From: Ficedula albicollis
Lineage: Eukaryota; Chordata; Aves; Passeriformes; Muscicapidae
Assembly (NCBI RefSeq): GCF_000247815.1
Contig: NC_021692.1
Span: forward strand, 5,654,461-5,718,460
Length of the DNA: 64,000 nucleotides
Reading direction: 5' to 3'
Made by a program: the position numbers and the translations under genes. The notes under the pieces were generated by a model. That model did no database searches. It was not told where the DNA came from and was given only the letters and a program-made list of their open reading frames with translations. Within the stretch, counting starts at the first letter, position 1; each line of letters begins with the position of its first letter. Shown here piece after piece: positions 1 through 10,047 of the stretch.

Positions 1-3000
1 CCAGACAGAGCAACCCAAGTTCAGCAGCTGCTGCACAGGGCAAGGGGAGGGGAAGCTCCCTGGGGGTAGGGCTGACCTCAGAGCACTGCACTTATTTTCC
101 ATCTAATACCTCCAGAGGGAAGGTGAAGACTCAGGAGGATAAAAAGCTTATGCTTGAACTTACTGTTTACTTATCCAGCAAATGCTTAAGTCTTTTACTT
201 TTCTTAACCTGTTACCAGATCTCCCACTTGTGGTTTACAACCTGTGTGTTTCAAAGGAGGGAGAGATTATTTATGCCTTGCTCTTATCATCACTGAATGT
301 TCATTAATCAACCAGGCTGGAGCTCAACAGGAGGAAGATGAAGGCCCTGTATTTGGAGGGTTGAGATTTTGTGTGGTTTAAGCACCATCAAGGCTGGATA
401 TTGTTATGAAAGAAGATAATGACGGTGGAGGGAAAAGCTCAGCTATAAAGAGCCACTGCTCAGCATTCTTTTTATTGCACTGTGTCAGGCATTACAGACT
501 GGCTTCAAAAAAAACCCAGCCACTGCATTTTGTTCAATGTTTTTCTAATAATTTATCAAAGATGTCTGAACCAAGCCCTTAGACAAAGTGATAAAAATAG
601 AATTCTCTCTTCCAAACCCTTCTCTCACAAGGGATGGGATTCAATGCAAAGATTCTTAGTGATAGTAAAACAAAGCACTGAGCTGAGCTTAAGATATTTA
701 AATAGCAAAATATCCACCACTCATTCTATTCTTAGCAGAAGTTCCCTTTTTGGATTATCATGTAACACTAGTCATTCCCCAGCTCAACACTCTCACATTA
801 ACCTGCCACTTCCTCTGAAATTTGTGGATGGGGACCAAAAAAACCAAAGCTGATCAATTTAGAAAGTTGAGTTTCCTTAAAGAAGGAAAATATAAGAAAC
901 TGCATCTCCTGTCTTGCTGAAATGCTGGGGCCCTCCTTCCCCAGCCTCACCAAAATCCAAAATCCTGCCTTAAACCACTGCTGAGCAGCACCACCAAAGA
1001 GTGATGCAAGCACCAGATCTCCTCAGCCAATGATTCTTATCAAGATTTTCACCTAATTCAATGTTTTGCTCCAAATACTGGATAACAACCAAAGTTACCC
1101 AGTGTGATGCAAAAATCCCCCTGGGATAAATTTAACCACTGGGATACTGCCTTTAATAACAAGGTTAATTATGACAGCACAAGTCTGCAGCCATTGCTGC
1201 CCTACAAATTCCAAGGATATTAAATGACTGCAGAGCCCAGAAAGCACTTGGGAGCATGGAGTGCACAGAATGAAGTTATGGCTCTCTCCAGCATGCTGGG
1301 AGCCACTCCCTGGGGATGTTCTGCCTGTGCTCAAGTTTCTCTGAGGTGCTTATTTGGCTTTTGACATCCCTGAGAACTCTGCTGCAGCATCTGGAACAGC
1401 AGCATCACAGCTTTAAAGAGAGGGATGGGAGATCCAAATCGACTGATCTGGAGAAATTGAAACAAAAATGACTTTTAATTCACAGCAGGCAAGGCAGAAC
1501 TCCTTCACACCAGGCACAGCTGATGTGTTTTGTGAGATTTTTCTGCTGCTGAAAGTTCTTACCTGAAGAAATCAACACAATGAGGGGAGTGGGGAGCAGA
1601 AGGGATGGTCACCCTGTAAGGTGGCAGGCCATAAATATGACATGAATCCCTCCAGAAAGGCACAACCCTAAACCTGATTTTCAACTCATGGGACACACAA
1701 ACCCACATCCCTGCCAGGACACACAAAGATCCATCTCCAGAAAAGCCAACATGAAGATTTTGCAGGAACTACAGGCAAAAATGACCTCAATGCAAGAAAT
1801 TCCAGGTTTTCTAATCCCCCCAGCAAAGCTTTTCCTGAAGCTCTTCCAGCAAAGGATAAAGGAAGGCAGTTCTGACAGATGGCTGCTGGTTGCTCAAGCA
1901 GGAACCAGACTAAGACAAGGACTCTGGCAGAGGGATCAGGATCACACAAACCTATTTCAGGAACTGTCTTTACCCAGATTTTTTTTCTTTTTCAATCCTC
2001 TCCTTCCTTGACAATGCCCAGTTCTTGACAAAAGCAGCTGTATCTTTATATCCCATCTTTATAAGTAGAAGCTATGGTTTTTTGGTAATCCCCAAAGTAA
2101 CTCAGATCAAATCCTGCTCTGGAAAGCCACAGCAGGGAAGGTTTCAGACCAAGGACACTAAATGGACTCTAAAATGGTTCCTGCAGACAGTTTTTCACAA
2201 CTGTGCTCTCAGAGATGTCCATCCAGAGCACTTCAAGGCAGAATATTGCACTGAGAAGACGCAGAACCACCACTGAGCACACAGAGTGAAAATGTCTCAT
2301 TATCATCCTCCAAACATCATTATTAGCTCAGAACCAGGCTAAAGCTGGTTCAGTGAAGGTTTCTCTTGCTTGAAGTTTTGATCATGTAATTCCAAAAAAG
2401 ATAAAGATAAAATACGTCATTGAAACACAATCCATGTTCTAGAAATCAATCAGAATAATCCAAATTACACAAGAGAAGCTCCAATATGACACTACACCTT
2501 GCTGTTCATGTTTGGGGTTTTTCAAGGAGGCATAAATAAAACCTGTTGAGGAGGTTACCATGTAAATAAACCTGCAGCCCTTTATTGCCCAGTAATCAAA
2601 CACCCAGCAGCTGTCACTCAGCTGCTGGATCAGCTCAGCTCTCAGCAGAAGCAGCCACAGATGGGAGGTAGGATTATTAAAGCTGCCTTGAATGGGTCTG
2701 CACTGCACAGACCTAAATCAGAGCACGCACTTGTTCCTGGATCTGATTTCCAAACCCAGCTGGTAACTCCACCAGACAGAGCTGGTTTAAGAATTACAGA
2801 TGAAAATAACTGCAATTTCTGTTTTGACTACAGGATAAAACACAATGAGAGAAAATATTTGTATTTCTTGTGCTTGATTACACAAAACATTTCCCTGTGC
2901 AGCTCGCTGGCTCCTCCAGCTCCATTGTTTGCCAGGAAAAAAAAAAAAACAAAACAAAAACAAAGCTTGTGAAAAACTACTGAGGTTGTGATTTATTGGT

Positions 3001-6000
3001 GAGAAAAGGCTAGAAAACAGCCTGGGTAAAATGCACCACATCTGAATCAACTCAGCCCCAGCCCTGAGCAAGTGATCCAAGCAAAATGTTGGTGCTGCAT
3101 GGGAATATAACAACACCAGTATTTTGTGGGAGATTATCTCAGGTTTGATTATTTGCAGAACTCCCCAGAGTCTGCCTGACTTTTCCAGCCCTAGTATAAA
3201 CTTGATGAGCTTTGCTTTGCTGCCCTGCTCACAGACACTGATTTATCTTCCAATTACTAAGCACATATTCAGCAAATGGATACAACAACTCTGACAAAAA
3301 GCTCTTCAGTAAAACTGAGCTGCTCCATCCTTCTAAGCCAAGGATGAGAACCTCTCCCACAATAGCCATAAAACTCCAACTAAACAAGACCAATAAAAAA
3401 AACCAAAATAGGAGGTCAGGAAGAGATTACCTCAAATAGCAAAATTCAAAAAAAAATCAGCACCTCAAGTTCAAACTCAGGTCATTAGAAGAGCTGAAAT
3501 AGCTCTCAGGTAAAGGTGTCTTCAAAGCCTCTTTAGAAAACTGATTGGGAACCCTCTGCAGTGCCTGTCTGGGGTTAAATCCTCCTAAATCCTGGGATTA
3601 GTGACCTGCTACAAACAGGGATGTGTTGGCCCTGCTTGGTTCAGGAGGCCAGGGGTGGCTCTGGCAGCAGCAGCAGCAGGAATTTGTAAAAAACCAAAGG
3701 ATCTCCATTCCCTGCCAGAGAAAGGAGCTGGGAGAATCCTGGTCTCTAAAGGAGACTCAACAACAAACAGCATTTACCAGGACTTTTTAAATACTCTGGT
3801 TTTCTCTTTTTGTCCTTAGGGAGCTGCAAAAGGTTTTATCTTCTACTTTATTTAGAAGAGAAAAAAAAAATAAAAGGAGAAAAAAGAAAAAAGAGAGATG
3901 AGTGATCTAAGCAATAGTCCCAGTGAGTCATAAGCAGGCAATTTCTGTTCTTGAAAAGGATGCTGCAGTGCCTAAGGGAAAGTGTTTCCACAGCTCAGAG
4001 CTCTCTTATTGCACAGAAATTTCTCCATGGCATTGTTCAGGTGATCTGTGCCCTTTGTTTCACACAGGACATTCCATCCTTAATGCACAGCACTCTCCCC
4101 AGCCCTGCACGAACAAATCACAAATCTGCATTAAAGCAAAGATGCTCCCACTGCTTCCTGCCCTGCAAGGCATTTCTGAGTGAAAGGGATTTCACCTGCC
4201 AGCTCCCTGTGTGAAAGCTGCAGAAAACACACAATTATTGCAGTTATTGTGGCACCCTCAGTCCAATCCTGAAACCAAACCCATTTCTGACAACCTGTTT
4301 GCTCCAAAAGCTGAGTGACTTCCAAGAACCACAACGTGAACCTTTCATTCAGCTTTAAACGGCAGCTTTCCACAACAGGGAGCTTCTTCCTGGAAAATTT
4401 CTAATTCCTCTCCATCCCCAAACTCAGCTGGAATCAATACCTGCCATGCAGGAACAGCAGGAAAAGTGTTCCATGATCCAATTAAACTGCTGGTTTATGC
4501 CTGCCCCTTATTGAGGATCCCAGAAATTACTGCCACACCTGACAGAATCATGCTGTGTCTCCTTTTCTTTTTTCGATTCCTTTTTTTATCAGCTGCTTGT
4601 TATTCTTGCTAACACACAGAATAGTGCTGATTTTATAAAGATTTGGTATCAGAGCACTCTGACTTATATTTGAGTTGTTTTTGTCAAATAAAGTTAATTT
4701 ATATCACATTTTCTCTAACCACTCAACCAGCCACGCTCATAGAAAAAAAATAAAAAATTTAAAAGGTGAAAGAATTTAGGGGGGGAAAAAATTCAACCCA
4801 ACCAAAAATCACCAAAGCACCATCAGACATCCCATCCTGCTCTACCTGCACAGAGTCCCCAGTGCTTCCAGGACATTCCAGAGTGGTGCTGCAGTGTCTG
4901 GGCAAGCCAAGCAATTCACCCAGCACAGCTCTGGCTCTGGCAGGGCTCCTGGATGCTCTCCAAGCTCCCTTTTTCACCCTGACAGCAAGAACTGCACTGC
5001 CCAACTCCAGCAGAGCCTGGACACAGGCACAGACAAGGCCTGGAAGGGAAAATTGCTCTATTTACAGCTTCCATCATCAGACTCCTCAAAAAAAGAAAAA
5101 GAAAAAAAAAAAGAAACAAGTTCTGCAGAGGATGAGTCCTGGGGAGAAATTACCTAGAAATCTGCTTTTTTACCCAGGTGCTCCTGGGGAGGGTCAGGCC
5201 CCTGTTGCCCAAAGGATTTCCCACCTGCAGGGTTGGGAAATCCTCAGCACAGGGCAGAAAATTTGGGCTGCTCTGCAACACTGCCTTTTTTATTTTTAAT
5301 TTAAATGTGAGTAAAATGATGTACTTTAAAGCTCAAATAAAAGACACAAGCAGGCATCCCTGAGTAACTACTTGGAGATAATTCTGTTATTAATAGAAGA
5401 GAAAGAAACCCCTTGTGTCTATTTTTATAGAGAAATGTATTTTTATAGATACATTAAATTGTGAAGCTCATTTCACAGTAGGATCTGGCTGGCTTCTCAT
5501 ATTAACACAAGCTCCAGAAATACCCTGATCTGGTGGAGAAAAACAAATCTCAGAGCTCAGAGGGGAGATTCTCTGGCCAGCAACATCCCTCCTCTGCCAG
5601 GACTGGGAATTCTGGCTAAACCAAGGCTGGCACCACTCTGGCAAAATCAGCTTTCAGGCATGGCAGGAAAAGCAGCTGCAAATCCCACCCCACTGCCTTC
5701 AGCACAGTAATTACACTTTTCATTCCACAGATGGATGCAAAGCACAGTGATATTTTCAAAGGCAGGCAAAAAAAAATAAAAAGAAAAAGAAAACTGGGAA
5801 TTCTGGCTAAACCAAGGCTGGCACCACTCTGGCAAAATCAGCTTTCAGGCATGGCAGGAAAAGCAGCTGCAAATCCCACCCCACTGCCTTCAGCACAGTA
5901 ATTACACTTTTCATTCCACAGATGGATGCAAAGCACAGTGATATTTTCAAAGGCAGGCAAAAAAAAAAAAGGAAAAAAAAAAAGAAAAAAGAAAATCAAT

Positions 6001-6490
6001 GACAGAGATAAGCTGATTTCTTATTCCTTCTCCTGAAGGCAAGAGGATTACATGATTCATCTCCATGCCCACTTTAGGAGATGCAAATAAAAGTACTGGT
6101 GAGACTATTTTTGAGTTCTTCCTCAGGACAGGAGAACAGATTTCCCATGTTTTGGCAAATCATGGAGGAGCATAAAATTACAGATGCTGTTCCACAGGCA
6201 TCAGTGCAGCAGTCACCTCCAAAAAAAATTAATGTGCAGAGCAGGAGTAAGTGAGAAAGTGCTGCTCTTCAGTGAATAGACCCCCAAGAAAAAAAATTAA
6301 TCTGGGGGCAAGATCCCTGTCAGCCCCCCTGTGCCTGAGAACAGCAAATAGAAAAGCAGATCTGAGATATTATTTAATTGTGGGGGGGGCTGAGGAAGAG
6401 AAAAATCAGAGCAGAAATCATTCTTTTGTCACTTTATAAAAACTCCCTGCAGAATTCTGTTTGCTGCCTTTTTTTCAAGAAGCTTCATAA
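1..6490. other. MIB2 intronic DNA, no exon recognised
   Basis: No coding exon is recognised on either strand. By position this is intron of the minus-strand MIB2 gene, whose next exons should lie beyond the left edge. Content is ordinary AT-moderate avian DNA with short A tracts. The one clear structure is a 191 bp tandem duplication, listed separately. Open frames here are short, lack splice context and resemble no family I know. Confidence 0.6.
5602..5965. repeat. Tandem duplication, 191 bp period
   Basis: The segment beginning CTGGGAATTCTGGCTAAACC at 5603 recurs at 5794. The copies are near identical over about 168 bp and each ends in an A-rich tail of different length (to about 5790 and about 5995). 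The near identity suggests a recent duplication within the MIB2 intron, or an assembly duplication across the A-rich tail. Confidence 0.85.
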
Positions 6491-6494
6491 AACC

Positions 6495-7660
6495 TAACCA
6501 AGCTTGACACTATTCTATAGAACAAATTTTTGAAAACCCAATCAGTAAACTTGAGCACTGCCTGATAAATTCACATCAAATTCTTTCTAAATTATCCAGA
6601 CATGCACAAGTTGGGTTCTAAGTTATTGCTGGGTTATTCTGCACACCCTGGGGTGCACAGAGCAGGTTTTGGAGAGCCCCAGGGTGGAACTGAGCCCCAT
6701 AAATTATTCTATAGAACAAACCTTTTTGGTCGTGCAAGCCAATGAGCAAAACTTGAGCGCTGCCTGATATATTTAACTTTTTTATAAAGAGACCCCCATG
6801 CACAAGTTGGGTTCTAAGTTATTACTGGGTTATTCTGCACACCCTGGGGTGCACACAGCAGGTTTTGGAGAGCCCCAGGATGGAATTGAGCCCCATAAAT
6901 TGGAACTACTCTATAGAAAAAACCTTACTTGTCATGCAAGCCAATCAGCAAAACTTGAGCGTTGCCCGATATATTTAGATTAATTTTTTTTATAAATCAC
7001 ACAGATATGTCCAAGTTGAGTTCTACTGGCTTATTTTGCATATCCTGAGGTGCTCACAGCAGGTTTTGGAGAACTCTAGGTTGGAACTGAGCCCCATAAA
7101 TTGGAATTATTCTATAGAAGAAACATTTCTGGTCGTGCAAGCCAATGAGCAAAACTTGAGCGCTGCCTGATATATTTAACTTTTTTATAAATAGACATGC
7201 ACAAGTTGGGTTCTACTGGGTTATTCTGCACACCCTGGGGTGCACAGAGCAGGTTTTGGAGAGCCCCAGGGTGGAACTGAGCCCCATAAATTATTCTATA
7301 GAACAAACCTTTTTGGTCGTGCAAGCCAATGAGCAAAACTTGAGCGCTGCCTGATATATTTAACTTTTTTATAAATCACACAGATATGTACAAGTTGGGT
7401 TCCACTGGGTTATTCTGCACACCCTGGGGTGCACAGAGCAGGTTTTGGAGAGCCCCAGGGTGGAACTGAGCCCCATAAATTATTCTATAGAACAAACCTT
7501 TTTGGTCGTGCAAGCCAATGAGCAAAACTTGAGCGCTGCCTGATATATTTAACTTTTTTATAAATCACACAGATATGTACAAGTTGGGTTCCACTGGGTT
7601 ATTCTGCACACCCTGGGGTGCACAGAGCAGGTTTTGGAGAGCCCCAGGGTGGAACTGAGC
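6495..7660. repeat. Tandem repeat array, 190-208 bp units, about 6 copies
   Basis: Six copies of a unit containing AAGTTGGGTTCTA, then GGTTTTGGAGAGCCCCAGG, then GAGCCCCATAAATT and an AT-rich TATATTTAACTTTTTTATAAA segment. Copy anchors lie at about 6606, 6803, 7010, 7203, 7391 and 7580. The last copy is truncated and runs to within about 30 bp of the MIB2 ZZ exon donor. The inner three are almost identical. The same family recurs at 40.7-41.1 kb. Confidence 0.9.
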
Positions 7661-7690
7661 CCCCACAAGGTGCTGAGGGTGAGCACTCAC

Positions 7691-7862
7691 GGCTGGGAGT
7701 GCGCGGTCTCGTAGCGCTCGAAGGAGTGCGACAGGTCGTGTTTGTTGTTCATGTAGCACTGGGTGCACAGGTCGTAGTCAAAGCACATTTTGCATTTCCA
7801 CCTCATGCCTCGGATCCCGTGCTTCTTGCAGCAGTCACAGATGATGTTGGGGTGACGAACAC
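7691..7862 (-). CDS. MIB2: MIB2 coding exon: ZZ zinc finger
   Basis: This exon of the E3 ubiquitin ligase mindbomb 2 encodes the ZZ-type zinc finger that follows the first MIB/HERC2 domain. Visible ligands are the Cys cluster in IICDCCKKHG, then KCKMC, LCTQC, and His residues in NNKHDLSHSFERYETAH. On the minus strand the acceptor is CCCCCAG/GTGTTCG and the donor is CC/GTGAGT. The exon enters in phase 1, matching the exon at 9697-9943 (joined codon Gly in QIGVRHPN), and leaves with two bases of a Pro codon. The MIB2 rather than MIB1 assignment rests on CDCCKKHG, GMRWKCK and CYMNNKH, which fit MIB2. MIB2 ubiquitinates Notch ligands of the Delta/Jagged class. The following MIB/HERC2, ankyrin and RING exons are not in the window. 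Confidence 0.95.
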
Positions 7863-7894
7863 CTGGGGGGAGCAAAAGGGAAAGGGAGATCCAC

Positions 7895-8340
7895 AGAAAT
7901 TCCAGGGAAAAATCAGGCTCTAAGAGCCACCCTAACAGAGCTGCAGAATGTCAAAGCTTTCCAGGAAAAGATATTTGAGATGCCGGCAAATTCCAGGGAA
8001 AACAGGCTTTTAGAATCACCCTTCCAGCACTGCAGAGTGCCAATCCCTCCCATGAAGAGATCTCTGAGATCCACACAAACTCCAGGAAAAACCAGGCTCT
8101 AAGAGCGACCCTTCCAGCACTGCAGAATGTCAAAGCCTTCCAGAACGAGTTCTTTTGAGATCCACACAAATTCCAGGGAAAACCAGGCTCTTAGAATCAC
8201 CTTTCCAGCACTGTAGAATACTAAACCCTCCCAAAAAAAGACCTTTGAGATTCACACAAATTCCAGGGAAAACCAGGCTCTTAGAATCACCCTCCTAGTA
8301 CTGTAGAATGCCAAACCCCTCCAGAAAAAGACCTTTCAGT
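7895..8340. repeat. Tandem repeat, about 90 bp units, 5 copies
   Basis: Five diverged copies of a unit with AATTCCAGGGAAAACCAGGC, then CAGCACTGCAGAATG and CCAGAAAAAGA. Anchors are near 7896, 7986, 8077, 8168 and 8259. It lies in the MIB2 intron directly upstream of the ZZ exon (transcript sense), starting about 30 bp from the acceptor. Confidence 0.85.
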
Positions 8341-8839
8341 GAGCCAAGTACTTCACAGGAGTGCTTCACACACAAACACAATGCACCTAGAAATCCTGTG
8401 AGTGCTGTGTTTACCTCTTTTACAGCTTCTAACATTCCTAATTTTAATCCCAGTCATGTCTAAAGTAAATGCCTCTGTTCATTACAGCACACATACTGCT
8501 CATGGGAGAGTGCCACACTTCGTGCTGGGCACTGACACAGCTCTGTTTCTAAAGAGAAATTATTTAAGGGCTACAAAACCCTGGCACAGCTGTTCTGAAT
8601 GAACCTACTCCTCTAATCCACACTTCACAGAATTAGGACACACACAACTGTAAAGAGGATTTGAATGAAATTTGATGAATGTATGTTTTAAAGGGGAAAA
8701 AATCATGCATTGTAGGTGATGCAATAATACAATGTGAAGTGGTATGTGTAATTTGAAACATCCATTTCAGGGCTTCTCTGCAGCATGACGAAGTCAGTGA
8801 AAGTGTTCAGCTCACAGATGGAAAAAATAAGAAAGAAGA

Positions 8840-9640
8840 GCCTTTGCATAAGAGGAAACAGGAATGTCCTGGCCATGCACAGGCTGAGTGTGCTCTGCCC
8901 ACAGGTGCCAAAGGTGTCCCAGTGTTGCCATTTTGATTCAATAAACTGTATTAAGATAGTAGTGAACCTTAGTAGTTGACATTAGTTGACATTAGTAGTA
9001 GTTATGCTAAGGCTTAGTAGGCCGCATGTAACCTGCAGATGGAACTTTATAGCAAATTTTGTAATGTAAGCGTGTAGTTAAGAAATAATCACTTATCTTA
9101 AGGAGTGTATCCATTTATCTAGGGAATGTACCTTTTGGCAGAAACTTAAATGTCAGAGAGATTATGGTACCAGGCATTGAGAATGAAGTAAGAATTTGTT
9201 AGGATGAAGAAATCATGTAAAGAAACATATAAAAACCCTGTGAATTTTCTGTAAGATGGGGCTCTGTCTCTAGTCCACAGGCTCCCGGGCCCTCAATAAA
9301 GCACCGCATAAACGACTTCGGTTGTTTGTGTTTTCTTCAGATCGGGCAACACCAGCACAAGGGACAGGGGCAGGAGGTGCCTGTGCCAGTGGCTGTGCCC
9401 GTGGCTTTGCCCTTGCCTAGGCCCTGCTCAAGCAGAGCCTTTGCACAGATGGAAACAGGAACATCCTGGCCATGTACAGGTGGTGTCAAAGGCTGTTCCA
9501 GCACAAGGGACATGGGCAGGAGGTGGCTGTGACCTTGCCCAGGCCCCGCTCAAGCTCTGCAGAGGGCAACAAGAACATCCTGGCCACGAACCAGGCCCAG
9601 CATCGCTCTGCAGGCCGGTGCCCAAGGCTGGCTCATGGGG
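8840..9640. repeat. Minisatellite of about 146 bp, split by a solo LTR
   Basis: Units share GCCTTTGCA, GGAAACAGGAA, ATCCTGGCCATG and CCAGCACAAGGGACA. One unit runs 8840-8922 and continues at 9352-9430 after the LTR. The next runs from 9431 and keeps an uninterrupted CCAGCACAAGG at 9498. A third, degraded unit follows to about 9610. Confidence 0.75.
8923..9351 (+). mobile_element. Solo LTR of an endogenous retrovirus
   Basis: This 429 bp element begins TGTTGCC and ends GGCAACA, a perfect 7 bp terminal inverted repeat of TG...CA type. The flanks carry a 4 bp direct duplication CCAG (8919-8922 and 9352-9355). Inside are a TATA-like ACATATAAAAACCC near 9224 and a polyadenylation signal AATAAA at 9295-9300, both in plus orientation and antisense to MIB2. 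No internal retroviral coding region is present. The 4 bp duplication fits a gammaretrovirus-like (class I) element, but the subfamily was not identified. Confidence 0.88.
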
Positions 9641-9696
9641 CAGGTGTCACCTGGCACAGGAGGTGGCTTTGCAGGGGCTGTCCCTGCCCTGCTCAC

Positions 9697-9943
9697 CTAT
9701 CTGGGCGTTGTCATAGAGCAGCAGGTCGTAGGCCCCCTGGAAGCCCGTGCGGTAGTTGGTCCTGTTGCCCTGGTCCCACTGCACCACCACGGTCTTGTCG
9801 GGGGTGGTGGGGCTGCCCGTCCGGCCGATCTCCACCACGGTGCCCACGTTGCCCTCGCCGCTGTCCTGGCTGCCCCATTTCCAGTCCACTCCACGGACTA
9901 CCCTCATCCCGACCTGCATGCTGGCATGGGGGTCCAGCTCCAT
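9697..9943 (-). CDS. MIB2: MIB2 first coding exon: start and MIB/HERC2 domain 1
   Basis: N-terminus of mindbomb 2. The ATG is at 9943-9941 on the minus strand and opens MELDPHASMQVGMRVVRG, closely matching the usual MIB2 start. The MIB/HERC2 domain follows, with the hallmark VDWKWGSQDSGEGNVGTVVE and VVVQWDQGNRTNYRTGFQG, and ends at LLLYDNAQI. In the MIB family this region binds substrate, the tails of Delta/Jagged-type Notch ligands. The donor ATAG/GTGAGC at 9697 leaves phase 1, fitting the exon at 7691-7862. The start context is weak (T at -3) and an upstream in-frame ATG lies at 10036 (see the uORF entry). Confidence 0.95.
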
Positions 9944-10047
9944 GGATCTGCACTGCCAACCCTACAGCTCCTCCTCCACGGGGGTCTCGGAGACGGGCGG
10001 GATCAGCGGCAGCGCTGGCGGCGTCGTGGGCAGCATGGTCAGCACAC
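9944..10047 (-). promoter_or_regulatory. MIB2: MIB2 5' UTR with in-frame 24-codon uORF
   Basis: On the minus strand a plausible acceptor TTCCCAG/GTGTG ends at 10048, so the coding exon probably starts at 10047 with 104 nt of leader. An ATG at 10036-10034 (A at -3) opens a 24-codon frame rich in Pro and Glu, closed by TAG at 9964-9962, 18 nt before the main ATG. The uATG and main ATG are 93 nt apart and in the same frame, so only the single TAG separates them. Translation is inferred, not shown. Confidence 0.5.
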
